Positions 50,456-62,065 are shown, numbered from the stretch's first letter. The stretch is DNA of 64,000 bases from Austropuccinia psidii (GCA_023105745.1 JALGQZ010000008.1:22858866-22922865); one strand, 5' to 3'. Notes: generated from the sequence alone by a model not told the origin. Numbers and translations are program-made.

Positions 50456-50472
50456 TTTTGGGGGCCTGGCCG
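50456..50472 (+). promoter_or_regulatory. Candidate primer-binding site of G3
   Basis: TTTTGGGGGCCTGGCC directly follows the LTR, as in G2 (TTTGGGGCCCAGCC). The tRNA is not identified. Confidence 0.4.
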
Positions 50473-51543
50473 TGATATTTACTCTAAAAGACCTTTAAAA
50501 AGATTCTAATTGGGCTTATTCAATGATAAATTATACTTAAAATCATAAGATTATATAATAATTTTATATTTATTGATTTTAAAAGCTATTGAGGCATTTG
50601 GAAAGCTATTTTACTGTCTTACATTTTTTCACATCCTTAGACTTGCAAAAACTTTCTTTGAGTGACTCTAGTGATTGAAAAAGATATTTTATAAATTAAA
50701 AATAATTTTATAAAAAGAATCAAATTCATTTTTATTTCATTCTTTAAAAATAAAAATATTAAAAACCAATAAGAAAGTTATTTTATTCTTTTTAATTTCA
50801 TTTCTTTAATTATTTTCATTTTTTTCCATAAAAAAAAGATATAAAAGCAATTTTTAAGTGGAAAATTGCCATATCTTACCAAAAATAACACTTTTACATA
50901 AAAGACTTATATTTATTTGTCTTTTTTAGTGTTTGAAGACAACCCAACAGAGGATAACCAAACCACTGTTGAAAGATTGGTGGAAGAAACTTGTCAAAGT
51001 TCTCCAACACCAATAATTACCAAAAGAAAGAAAGCCAAGAAATTGGACTTTCCAGGACCCACCATTCAGGACTCTGAAGGTGAGTACCTCATTTATAAAT
51101 TGCCATAAGAAATTTCCTGTTCTGAAATCCTCTTATTTCTTATTTTTCTTATAATATGACTACCAGAAGAGGCTCCCAATACTCCATCCAATCAGATGGA
51201 ACTGGACTCAGAGGTAGAATTGATTCCTCAAAAGGGAAAAGGAAGGGCAATATCCCCAGTGGAACAGAATCCACACAAGGAAGTGCCTTATCCCAAAGGC
51301 AAGTCCCAGAAATGCCCACAATATCTGAACCTGAATTGGAACTAAGTATGAGTGACTCAAACAGGTACAAATCACATTCAGAGGGCTCAAATAGACATCT
51401 ACATGAGCCAGTACAAACAGTACTACACAATATACAAGGACAAATATTGGGAACTGTTGCCTCAAATACACCAAGGAGTGATGAACTCCTGGCACATCCT
51501 GAAAAAGTTCCTCAAAGAGGAGGAAATAGTGAGATACTCCAAT

Positions 51544-53396
51544 TGTGAGCCTTAGAGGTAATTTCATATACCCAAAAGACCACAAATATAAAAAATAACA
51601 TATCAATATAAATAAAATAAATTTATTTATATTATTAAAATAAAAATCAAAATATAAATATAAAATTATATTAAAAATAAAAAAAATTAATTACAATTTA
51701 AAAATAAAAATACATTAAATTTTGTAAGTATAAAATTACATTTATACTTGAAAAAATTAAGTAAAAATGAAATTTTAACAAAATTGTGAAAAAATAAATA
51801 AATTTGGAAAAAAGTTAAATAAAAATTATTATAACTTTTTATCCAATAAATAAACATATAAAAATTATTTCACCATTGGATTCCTCATAAAAAATCAGGT
51901 GGGGTCACCTCTGAGTGAAATTCTTGTAACTCAACTCTAAATAAGCTTAAATTAAGTTTTTAGTATTTTCAATACAAAAGTTGAAAATCCTCAAAACCTT
52001 AATTTAATTCACACCACATGTGGTGTTAACCATCAATTTTTGTGTTAAAATTGAGGTGTTGTGTTTAGTTTAGAAGTTATGAGGAATTGAAGTATTTTCA
52101 ATTGAATTCAATTGAAATGTCAAAATGTGCGCGTGTATTACATAAGTGAACTTTGATTTACATATGAGGTGTCAATTATTACTGTATTGTACTGTACAAT
52201 TGAATTGAATTACATATGTAAATTATAAGTATAATACATGATGAGGAATTAAAGGAAAAATAAATTGGAAAGATTAAATTTGGGGGGGAAAAGGAACTCC
52301 AGCTCTAAGGGGGAGCTAGACCCCCAAAATCCTTTCTGACAGGCGTGGGATGTCAAAATTCATGCAAAAGTTCATCACTTTTGGCCTGGAATTGAGTTAC
52401 AGGGTCTGTGGACTCAATTGATGATGAGGTTTTGATACCAACTGGGGTAGTTTTAGCTGTTGCCAAGAGGGTAAAACTACCCTTAAGATAAAACAATCAT
52501 AATAAAAACAGTTTTAACTGGTTTCTACGCCTCTGACACACATTCTGACGTGTTTTGAAGGCTCTAGGCCTGGTATTGCTATAGTAATGGCTGATTTAAG
52601 GGTCTAAAATGGCTAAAAATGGCTAAAAATGGCTAAAAATGGCTTGAACCAGCCCTTTTTGGTCTAAACTAGGGTTCAATGATGCCATAATTGGCTTTTT
52701 TTTTGTTGTCAGACTGTTTTTCACGACTGACAAGAGTAAATTTTACTTTTGGAGTAAGAGAATTGATGGCTATAAAAGAATGTCTTCTTTGCCCCACTTT
52801 TCTCTTCATGTTAGAATCTTTTCCTTTTATTAATTAGTTTAAACACTGTTAAACCAATCAATCAAAGATTCCAACCACCATTTTTAAATCATTTTAATCC
52901 ATTTAACCACGTGAAAAAATCATTATAATCATTGTTTGTAACTCTTATAATCATTTTTACCCCTGAACCACCCCAAAAGTGAATTAAAGCATCTTTCATC
53001 ACTGTAAACTTTGTCACTTTGTTTCCAAATTCACTCTGGTCACTTTTGGGCGTGTTTTCTCTTTAATATTCTTTTCAAAGACTTTGTTCTTTAATTAATT
53101 GCTTGCAGTTCTTTGCTCAATTAATTCCAATTGAAATTGCTCTTGAAGAAATTTCTTTTGTAGCCTTAAAATATCTCTTGTAGAGTATTTTTTGGATAAA
53201 TTTTTATTGTTGGTAAAACAATAAATTTTTATAATATTATTGTTTTATACTAATAAAGTTATAAACAATAAAATTGGCGTGTTTTCTCTTAAAAATAATA
53301 TTTCATACTATTTTTAATTGAATTTTACCTTATACAAATTTTGAGGACAGGAAAAGTACTTGATTTTTAATCAAAGTTTCATATCCACACCTTACA
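51544..53396 (+). repeat. Solo LTR-B inside G3 ORF1/gag
   Basis: TGTGAGCCTTAGAGG...CACACCTTACA, 1853 bp, flanked by CCAAT at 51539-51543 and 53397-53401. It matches the G2 LTRs, including the TATAAAAG box (52771-52778). It has expanded a GGCTAAAAAT unit to three copies (52611-52640). Removing it with one CCAAT restores both overlapping reading frames, which confirms it as a late insertion. Confidence 0.95.
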
Positions 53397-53691
53397 CCAA
53401 TGGATGGAATGCACTATCATCCAAACCTCAAATCAAAAAGATCAAGGAGTATCATGCCAAAAAGAAGGAGGAAACCAAGGAAGAAGCCCCAGTAGCTTCT
53501 ACCAGCAAGCCCCAAGTCAGCCCACTTCCCCAAGAAGGGAAGAAGAACAAGAAAAAGAATTGGAGAAAACCATATTCCCCAAGCTACAGGATCCCCAAGA
53601 TCCAAAAAGATGCCATGGACAATGTTTTAAACATGGCCAGAACTTTGATGGAATTCAAAGACAAAGAGGAACAAAGAATGAGACAACCCCA

Positions 53692-53701
53692 TTTCCCAAA
53701 G
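53692..53701 (+). other. Possible -1 frameshift heptamers at the end of ORF1
   Basis: Just before the ORF1 stop, T-TTC-CCA and C-CCA-AAG both fit the X-XXY-YYZ pattern in the ORF1 frame, and Gag-Pol is in the -1 frame. The pattern is not kept in G2, so it may be chance. Confidence 0.2.
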
Positions 53702-56649
53702 AAATAAACTTGTCTCCTGATGTTGCAAATACTTTAACAGAGCTTAAAAATAGTATATTACCTGTTAAAGACATTCAAAATAGTTTATTATCTTTCCAAG
53801 AAATAAATAACAGTTTATCATCCTTAACAAAACTTGTTGTACAAAATAAGAAAGAAATTGATAACATAAAATTTATGATTGAAAATAATAAACCAAAAGT
53901 ATTAATTGACAATACTCAAAAATTGATACAAGGACAACAAGAGTTGTATAAATACATAAGTGATATCAAAGAAAAAACTTTGACAATCAATTATGACGTG
54001 AGTATTGACAATCTTACAGAAAAATTAAACAAATTAAGTATTTCTGTAGAAAAATTTGAAGAAAAGACTTCATCACACCAAAAGTTACTTTTGGATCATG
54101 TGGAAAAGAGTGATGAAGCAAGAATGCATCTGAAAGATGACATTCAAAGTGAAATAAGGCTCATTACTGAAAAAATGGATAAAATCAATGAGGCTAATTT
54201 AAATATGCCAAAGTTATCAACACCATTTTCTCACATAAGAAGCCCTGTTAAACCAAAAGAGGAATTAGCAAATCCATTCATAACAGACTTGAGTCACCAA
54301 GACAATAACCAAGTCTTAATGAAGGAAGCACCTCAATTGAAAGAATGGCCAACATTCACAGGAGAAGGTGAATATGACCACATGTCATTTATCAAAACAA
54401 TTGACATGCTACAAGAAGATTATGCCATACTAGATGAATTAATCACTGCAAGATTACATTTATTGTTTGAAAAATCTGCAAAAAGATGGTATTATGGCAT
54501 AAGGCAAACAAATGGCAAAAATACCTGGTCTTGGTGGAAACAAGAAATAATCACCAAGTGGGCTAATGATTCCTGGAGGTACAAAATAGAAAATGCATTT
54601 GAAAATTCTTTCTTTGACCCAGACAAAGACAAACCTTTAACTTGGTTCTTGAAACAAGTTGAAAGACTTAATGCATTGTACCCAGAAATGTCACAAAAAA
54701 TGGTGCATATGAAAATACTCAAGAAATGTGGAGGAGAGCTAGAACATGCCCTGAGAAGCAGGTGTATAGAACCATTCTCCACAGAAGATTATATTAATGC
54801 ACTAGAAGACATAGTGACAAGAACAAAAATTGGAAGGACTTGGAAGAAATTGGGCATTAAAAGCCCAAATAAACCATTTATCATAAAAGATAAATCAAAA
54901 GAATCCTTCAAGCCCAATACATCCAATAATAATGAGCAAAGAAAATGCCATAAATGTGGAGGTATTGGACACTTAGCCAATAATTTCGTTAAAAAGGCAA
55001 AGATTAATGAAATTGTGGAAACAGAAAACCACAATGACAAAGAAGAGGAATCTGACTCTGAAAAAGAGACAGAAGAGTCAGAAAGCTCTGAAAGTGATGA
55101 AATCAATATAATTAATGCACAAATTGATAATATTGATATAATTTATGAAGTACTGGATGTTAACTCAAACTTACCACAAGTTGGGACATCTGACACAAAC
55201 CTGACAAACATACAAGATTCCAAAATGTATAGGACCAAACCTGCAAAAGGAATGGGATATACAGCTGGAAAATCAAGTATAAGTATTGTTATGGTTGATA
55301 ACCAAGAAGGAAAAGTTAACTTAGATACAGGAGCATATTGCACCTGTGTTGGTAAAAGTTATTTAAAAACCATTGTCCCAGACTGGCAAGAAAAACTTAT
55401 GCCAATACAAGGTGTCAAATTTAGTAGTGCAAGTGAGAGCATGAAGCCCCTTGGAATAATTGATTTAACACTAATTTTTCCTCATCCCTCACAATGTGTC
55501 AGAATCAAAGTAGAGTTTGTAGTAATGGACAACTGTACTAGTAATCACTTCATAGTTGGAAATGATTACTTATCAATTTATGGTATAGATATCTCCAACC
55601 AAAAGGATAGATATTTTACCATAGGAGACAACAAAAGACAAAAGTTTGGCTTCTTAAATAACAAAAAACAAATCACAGTTATTAAGAATGAAGAAAAAAT
55701 TCCAGAGAAGGAACTTTTTATATCTGAACAACTTAAACAGGCAGAATTAAATCAAGAATTAACAGAAAAAATGAAAGAAAAATTGATTGACCTCTTATTT
55801 AAGTATAAAAATGCCTTTGCAACTGACAAAGAGCCACTAGGTGCCATAATTGGACATGAATTGGATATAATTCTTAATGTGGAAAAACCTTACCCACCTC
55901 TACTAAGAAGACCTGCTTACCCAGCTAGTCCAAGGGCTAGAGAAGCCTTAGAGGTACACATTAAAGAATTAATGGACCTTGGAGTATTAAGAAAGGTAGG
56001 ACATAACGAACAGGTAGAAGTCACTACACCTGTCATTATAACTTGGCATAATGGAAAATCAAGGATGGTAGGAGACTTCAGAGCTCTGAACACCTATACC
56101 ATTCCAGACAGGTATCCAATACCCAGGATCCATGAGACATTGACACAACTGTCACAGGCTAAGTTCATCACAGCCATGGATGCCTTAAAGGGTTTTAATC
56201 AAAATGTCTTAACAGACAATTCCAAAAAACTACTGAGGATAATAGTCCACTGTGGAATTTTTGAATACTTAAGGATGCCATTTGGCATAAAAAATGCACC
56301 TTCCCATTATCAAAGAATGATGAATACCATATTTCCTGAAGAATTATCAGAAGGATGGTTAATTATCTATATTAATGATATAATAGTTTGCTCAGAAACT
56401 TGGGAAAATCACCTTACAAGACTAGAAAGGGTACTACAGAAAATAGTTCAAGTGAATATGAAAATTTCCTTGAAAAAGTGTGATTTTGCATATAGTGAAC
56501 TAAAAGCACTAGGACATGTTGTATCTGGACTTAGTCTAGGAATAGACAAGAATAAAGTAGCAGCAGTACTACTTAAACCAATTCCCCAAGCCAAAAAAGA
56601 AATGCAATCATTTCTAGGATTTGCTGGTTACTATAGACAGCACATATAG

Positions 56650-56742
56650 GACTTTGCAAAAATTGCCAAATTCTTGTATAAGCTATGTGACCAACAAACA
56701 ATCTATGAAATGAAAGAAGAAAGAGTCAAGGCATATGAGTAA
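56650..56742 (+). pseudogene. G3 pol segment between two nonsense codons
   Basis: The frame of Gag-Pol stays open between TAG 56647-56649 and TAA 56740-56742 ([14 protein letters not shown]), aligned with G1 and G2. The second stop stands where G2 has Tyr (TAT to TAA). No frameshift is involved. Confidence 0.85.
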
Positions 56743-58821
56743 TTGAAAAATTCCTTAACAAATGCCCCATTTCTTCTAATGCCAGATTGGAAACTACCCT
56801 TCAAACTTTACATTGATGCTTGTGGAGAAGGACTGGGTGCTGCACTACACCAGACACAAATCATCAATGACAAACCAGTGGAAAGGCCAATTTGTTTTAT
56901 TTCAAGACAGATAAAGCCAACAGAAGCAAGATATGGAGCAAGCCAAATGGAATGCCTGTGCTTAGTGTGGGCTTTAGAAAAATTACATGACTATTTGGAT
57001 GGAACAGTATTTGATGTGATTACAGACTGTAATGCTGTAAAATCTCTATTAAATATGAAAACTCCAAATAGACATATGCTGAGATGTCAGATTGCTATCC
57101 AAGAATACAGAGGAAATATGACTATTGTTCATAAATCTGGTAATATTCACAAAAATGCAGATGGTCTTAGCAGATGGGCTCTAGCATATACCCCTGACAA
57201 TCCAGCATGGGTACCACAAGAAGAACACCATATAGAAGGAATATGTGTCACAGACATTGGCACAGAATTCTTTAACCAAGTTAAAGAAAGCTATAAGATA
57301 GACAAAAATTGCCATATCTTAAGCCAACTTCTAATGAAAGACTGCAAAGACCCATCACTTTCATCAAAACTAGATGAAATATGGAAAAAGGCATATGATG
57401 AAGGAAGATTCCACCTCCTTGATGGAATCCTTTACCACAGAACTAAACACACATGTGTTATGGCCTTAACAGATAGAACCCTTATAAACACTATTTTACA
57501 TGAGTGTCATGATAGTGTTGCAGATGGACACCTTTCAGAAGACAGGACACTAGAGAGGGTGAAAACATGCTCTTGGTGGCCAAATTGGAAGAAAGATGTT
57601 ATAGAATACTGCCGAACCTGTGACAGATGTCAAAAAGCCAACAGAGCCACAGAAAAAAAATTTGGAATTATGATCCAAATCCAAGAACCAAAATCCCCTT
57701 GGGAAATAGTTCATATGGATTGGGTAACAGCATTACCTCCAGGAGGAGACAGAAGCTATAATGCATGCCTAGTATTGGTTGACAGGTATAGCAAAACTCC
57801 CATGTTCCTACCATGTCATAAAGATGACACAGCTATGGACACAGCCATAATGATATGGAATAGAGTTATTAGCCATACAGGCTTGTTCCAGAATATTATA
57901 AATGACAGAGACCCAAAGTTCACTTCAGCATTATGGACAAATCTCCATAACTTGTTTGGGACAAAGTTATCATTCTCAACAGCTTACCATCCTCAAACTG
58001 ATGGTTTAGCAGAAAGAATGATACATACCTTAGAGGACATGATCAGAAGATTCTGTGCTTATGGGCTAGAACTCAGATATTCTGATGGCTTTACCCATGA
58101 TTGGTGTACACTAATACCAGCTCTTGAACTGGCATATAAGACATCAATCCATTCTTCTACTGGCAAAACACCAGAAATGCTTGAAAAAGGCTGGAATCCA
58201 AGACTTCCTTATGACACCCTCAAAAAGGACTTAGTGGATATACATCCAACAGCAAGCAGCTTTAAGATAATGCTTGACAAGGCAAGACACCATGCAAACA
58301 TATGTAGGCAAGAGTCTTTCAAATATGCAAAAGAATTATGGGATAAAAGTTATAAGCCACCTGACTTCAAAATAGGAGACTTGGTCCTAGTATCAACCCT
58401 CAATTTCAATAACATAAAAGGTCCAAAGAAATTGAAAGATTCCTTTGCAGGACCATTTATGATAAAAGCACTTCATGGACCCAATGCTGTGCAATTGGAA
58501 CTCACAGGTGAGCTAATGAACAAACACCCAACTTTCCCTGTAAGTCTGATAAAACCTTACACTTCAAGTGACAAGGAGTTATTTCCACTAAGAAATAAAC
58601 CCCCACTTGAAATTCCCCCCTTGGAAGAAGGAGAGGAAAAGAAAATAGTAAAAGTCCTTAAAGAAAGAAGGACAAGAAACAAAAAAGAAAGGGAATACCT
58701 TGTAAGGTATAGAAATTCAACTCAAGAAGATCAATGGCTACTTGAGAAAGATATAACAAATGCTGATAAACTACTAAGAAGGTTCAGACAGGAAAGAAAG
58801 CCTGAAAAATATAAAAGTTAA
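56743..58821 (+). pseudogene. G3 RNase H, integrase and chromodomain
   Basis: A 692-codon open frame, in the same frame as gag. RNase [51 protein letters not shown]. Integrase zinc domain: [15 protein letters not shown] with [11 protein letters not shown]. Catalytic core: [36 protein letters not shown] (D, D and E all present). C-terminal integrase: [15 protein letters not shown]. The last 60 residues form a chromodomain-like fold ([20 protein letters not shown]). This is the best preserved integrase in the window. It is shorter than an intact pol because the two stops cut it from RT. Confidence 0.93.
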
Positions 58822-58915
58822 GCATTATTGAGCTTCAAGACTAACAAAGTCTATTGAAGAGGTAGGACAGTGGATGATACCCTAATTACACATATCAGAT
58901 TGTGGTACAATCTTT

Positions 58916-58930
58916 TTTGGTGGTAGGGAA
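58916..58930 (+). promoter_or_regulatory. Polypurine tract of G3
   Basis: TTTTGGTGGTAGGGAA lies immediately before the 3' LTR. It is interrupted by several T residues, weaker than those of G2 and element C. Confidence 0.5.
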
Positions 58931-60839
58931 TGTGAACCTTTGAGATATGACCACATACCCAAAAAAGGTCACAAGAAATATTTTATATAATTATAAGTAC
59001 CTTAAAAACTATAAAAATACCATAAATTGGTACAAAATTTGGTTTAACTTAAAAATCAATTAATAAAAATGTGAAATAAATTACACCATTGGATTCCCCA
59101 TGGTAAAATACACATATACCATTTTTATGGCATATCTGTAAAGTCAATATTTAATAAGTTATAAGTAATAATACCTTGTAAAAACTACAAATCCTTATTT
59201 ATTTCAAAAGATAATGAAACAACATGTGAGATAAGGGGTACCATTGGATCCTCCATAAAAATCCACACATAAAACAATTAATAAGCTAAGCTTCAAAACC
59301 AATACTTAAGGAATTAACCTGAATATATGCACTTTTTTGGTCAACCCATATATTCAAGGATTTTAGCTAATATCTCTTGAATTATACATGATAGAGTGAT
59401 GAACCAAAAATAAAGTCATAATTTAATTACTGTAGGAACACAGATATGAAGTTTATTTCACATGTTATAAACAAGGTTAAAATCTCCAAGGAATTATTGA
59501 TTAAAATCAACAGAGCTGTTGACCACTTTGTTGTAAAAGTGGTCCAAACTTAAAAATAAGTAGACAGTTGGATTCTACTGGTTCATTTGTGAATAATTAT
59601 GTATTGCTTATTATAATATTCAAGGTATAACCCCTTGAAATCATAGTTTGAAGTTTAAAATATTAAATTTCAACAGAAAAGATGAGTTACAAGAAAAATC
59701 ATCAAAAATAGAGTTTTGATTATGTAAGGAAATTCTCTTGTCAGAATGATAAGGTTATGCCAAGCTATCAGAATTAACTCTCTGAATTGCTGTAGCATGT
59801 AAATCTTAAAAGGTATTATGGATCAAAGTTTGAGCTTAATTTGATCATTTATGATCACACACTGTAACCTTAAATTAAGTTTAACAGTCATATAAGTGTT
59901 AAAATTGGTGAATACTATTATTTCATGATTAAAACTAATAAAATCCACGAAATTTGGGGTTCTGACAAGCCTTTGACATCATCAGATTTAGAGTTATAGT
60001 GATAACTCTAAATAATGGCCTAATAGTGATGTAATGAGGTTTGATCATGTTGTAATCACCACCAAACCTTAAATTTTTGATCAATTCCAGTGGATATAAT
60101 CAGTACACGTCTACTAGAAGCCTGTTGGACTCTAGGAGGGAGGTATTTACTATAAATAGAGCTCTTTCTGCTCTGTTTTCCCCTCAGACGCATCAAAAAC
60201 ATTAAATTAATACAAACAAAAAGGTAATATCTTTATTCTTTATATGTAAAACTTTTATATTATTAAATACCAAAGTTCATCTTTATTATAATCATCGATT
60301 TTAATGTGATTAAATCATTTGTTTAGTTTTTTTTGTTAAAAATCTCTCTAAAACTCATTTCCATGTAAAAAATCAAGAATATTTGTAATTTCTCTATTTT
60401 TTATTGTAAATACAATTTGTATAAGTTTTATTTACATTATTTGGCATAAAATATCTCAAAATTATTATATTAAGTGTTAAAAGTAGGTTATTTTCTCTAT
60501 ATTATTCTTTTAATAATTCTTTAATTAATATAAATAGTATTTATATTAATTTATAACTTTAATATCGGTAATATTATTGTTATTGATTGTTTTTTATTAA
60601 TAAAAAACAATTTTTTACGCCTTTATTATTTGTTTGTAACAATAATAAAGTGCTATCAAATATATTAATTATTTTATAATATAAATTATATTATTATATT
60701 TTATTAATAATAGAATTCTTTTTACGCCATAATTATAATAATTATTTTTATCTTATTTATTTCATTTATAAGGACATTAATAGTACAATAAGTAAAATAT
60801 TAGTAATTTTTACTTATTGTTTCATAGTCAAACCTTACA
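58931..60839 (+). repeat. 3' LTR of G3
   Basis: 1909 bp, nearly identical to 48517-50455, with the same TATA box at 60151-60158. It ends TTACA followed by the duplication AAAGG at 60840-60844. Confidence 0.93.
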
Positions 60840-61565
60840 AAAGGTCTTATTGGTTGAGCTGAATCCAACAATATGAAAAAGGGGCATTTTGTACTTACTG
60901 GTGTTATAAGTACAATCCATAAGAATGACATGACAAAAGCCATGAAGGTTTTTTATGGCAAGGGGGTGAGTGAAAAACAAGGAGGTAATGTGTCCCTCAG
61001 AATCCCTTGCAGAGGACCAAACAAAATTTTCTTGTTTGAGAGTGTCAATAAGAGCATCAATGGGCCTTCTGCCTTGCAGTTTGTCTTTCTTGATTTTCTT
61101 GACTTGGTTGTAAATGTCTTGAAGTATTACAGGCCTGTCAGACTCCCTCTGGCTGCATAATTGGGCCTGAATTTGCCTTGGAATGAGCAGTGATTCAGAC
61201 ATTTTAGCAATTTGGGATTTTTCTTGCTCATTGAATTTCCTGAAAGCAGGATGTGCCATGATATCTTCAGTGGCATCATGGCTATGTTCAGGATTTTTGA
61301 CTTTAAGAGTCCAAGTGGTACTCTTGGAATATTTTCTGGCATAAAGTCTAAAAGGAAAGTCAAGCTTTCTTGAGGTGACTGTTTTGGAGGGGCTTTTGTT
61401 GGCATTTGGGGTCCCAGACCTGTCACAACCTATTTCAATTTGGTTGTGGGTCATATTGGACCTCAAGGTGGACACAGCATACCCCTGAGCCCTGGCAACA
61501 TTACGCACATGTTGCCAAAGAAGCTCAAGGGTCTGAAATTCACCTTCAGTGAGGGCTTGAAGCAT
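60840..61565 (-). pseudogene. MULE transposase, N-terminal part
   Basis: The minus-strand frame from 61565 opens with MLQALTEGEFQTLELLWQHV, then a FAR1-type DNA-binding region (GCDRSGTPNANKSP, LDFPFRLYARKY, NPEHSHDATED), and the start of the DDE domain with the first catalytic Asp in LMDCTYNTSKYKMPLF (60915-60917). It ends at the G3 insertion point in NKTF. Homology to MULE transposases continues at 48511. There the A7 run at 48497-48503 is one base short of the frame, so the copy is frameshifted beside the junction. Confidence 0.85.
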
Positions 61566-62034
61566 TTTTGAACGAAAAATATGTATAAAAGTGAAATAAA
61601 GGGGGAATTTGGGGATTTGTAATGGGGTAAGAACCTTTCAAAATGTGAAAAAGAAGTGAAAGAAGGTGTGAAAAATGAACAGAATTGGTTTAGATGTGGG
61701 ATTAATGGATGAGGGAAGGTAAAAAATTGAAAATTGAGAGTCTTGAAAGCAGGTTGTTGTGGTGGAAAATGCAGTCTTTGGGGTAAAAAAAGAAAAGAAG
61801 TGTGAAAAGCTTTGCAAAATGGCTTTGGTAATGCTGTTTTTCCAAAAAAAAAAATGGTTTGGGGTGGGGATAATGTGGATGTTTGGCCTTTTTTTGGGGG
61901 GGCTGGGCAAAAAGATCTGAGACAATTGGGAGTTAGAGACATTTTGTGGGGAAACAACCTCTTTTGGGCATGTTTTGGCCCAATACAGGTGTGGTTGTGT
62001 TTGATTTTTAATTAAAAATGGGCCCAGGGCACCC
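61566..62034 (-). other. Upstream region of the MULE gene
   Basis: Between the transposase start and the inverted end. It is pyrimidine-rich on the coding strand (long C/T runs 61600-61960); open frames in it look like by-products of that bias. It presumably contains the promoter. Confidence 0.5.
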
Positions 62035-62065
62035 CTTATGTGTTTTTACCAACACCCTATATTAA

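Larger units (their letters stand above)
50930..53707 (+). pseudogene. G3 ORF1, three exons, interrupted by a solo LTR
   Basis: Exon 1 (50930-51079) follows TTTTTTAG and reads FEDNPTEDNQTTVERLVEE to TIQDSE. Intron 51080-51166 is GTGAGT...ACCAG (87 nt). Exon 2 (51167-51298) reads EEAPNTPSNQMELDSEVEL to EVPYPK. Intron-like segment 51299-51364 is GCAAGT...AAACAG (66 nt), contains the only in-frame stop (51343-51345) and has a branch-like CTAAG. Exon 3 starts at 51365 (TNHIQRAQIDIYMSQYKQYY), is split by the LTR at 51544-53396, and resumes without frame loss at 53402 (GWNALSSKPQIKKIKEYHA) to a stop at 53705-53707, including YRIPKIQKDAMDNVLNMART. The product would be about 255 residues, basic and helical. 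I do not recognise its function. Confidence 0.6.
51156..56649 (+). pseudogene. G3 Gag-Pol, first part (gag, protease, RT)
   Basis: The frame starts at ATG 51156, inside the ORF1 intron. It reads TTRRGSQYSIQSDGTGLRG, is interrupted by the solo LTR, and continues from 53404 for 1081 codons. Residues counted from 53404: coiled coil about 95-300; capsid-like domain about 310-450 (LKEWPTFTGEGEYDHMSF); zinc knuckle 515-528, CHKCGGIGHLANNF, with Phe for the last Cys; protease DTGA at 641; RT with VGDFRALNTYTIPDRYPIP and TAMDALKGF. The YxDD box reads YIND (Asn at 56374-56376), so one catalytic Asp is lost. A TAG at 56647-56649 ends the frame where G1 and G2 continue. These changes make it inactive. 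Confidence 0.93.
48517..60839 (+). mobile_element. Ty3/Gypsy chromovirus G3, nearly intact
   Basis: LTRs 48517-50455 and 58931-60839 differ only by a few percent by eye. Between them lie a leader, a spliced ORF1, a long Gag-Pol frame, a chromodomain and a purine tract. AAAGG flanks both ends. A solo LTR-B of 1853 bp sits in the overlap of ORF1 and gag. This is the youngest element of its lineage here, but two nonsense codons, a changed RT active site and a broken zinc knuckle disable it. Confidence 0.93.
45516..62057 (-). mobile_element. Mutator-like element split by G3
   Basis: The ends GAGTGTTGGT (45516) and, inverted, GGGTGTTGGT (62057) are followed by an identical inner block GTAAAAACACATAAG (45545-45559 and, inverted, 62035-62049). 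The 8-bp TATATTAA directly abuts both ends (45508-45515, 62058-62065), a clean target duplication. Without the 12.3-kb G3 insertion the element is about 4.2 kb and encodes one minus-strand transposase with a C-terminal OTU-like domain. Confidence 0.85.

Noticed and set aside
61463..61957. Minus-strand 164-residue frame upstream of the transposase
   Set aside because: It is Pro/Phe/Ser/Leu-rich because of a pyrimidine bias and overlaps the transposase start in another frame; it looks like promoter and leader DNA.
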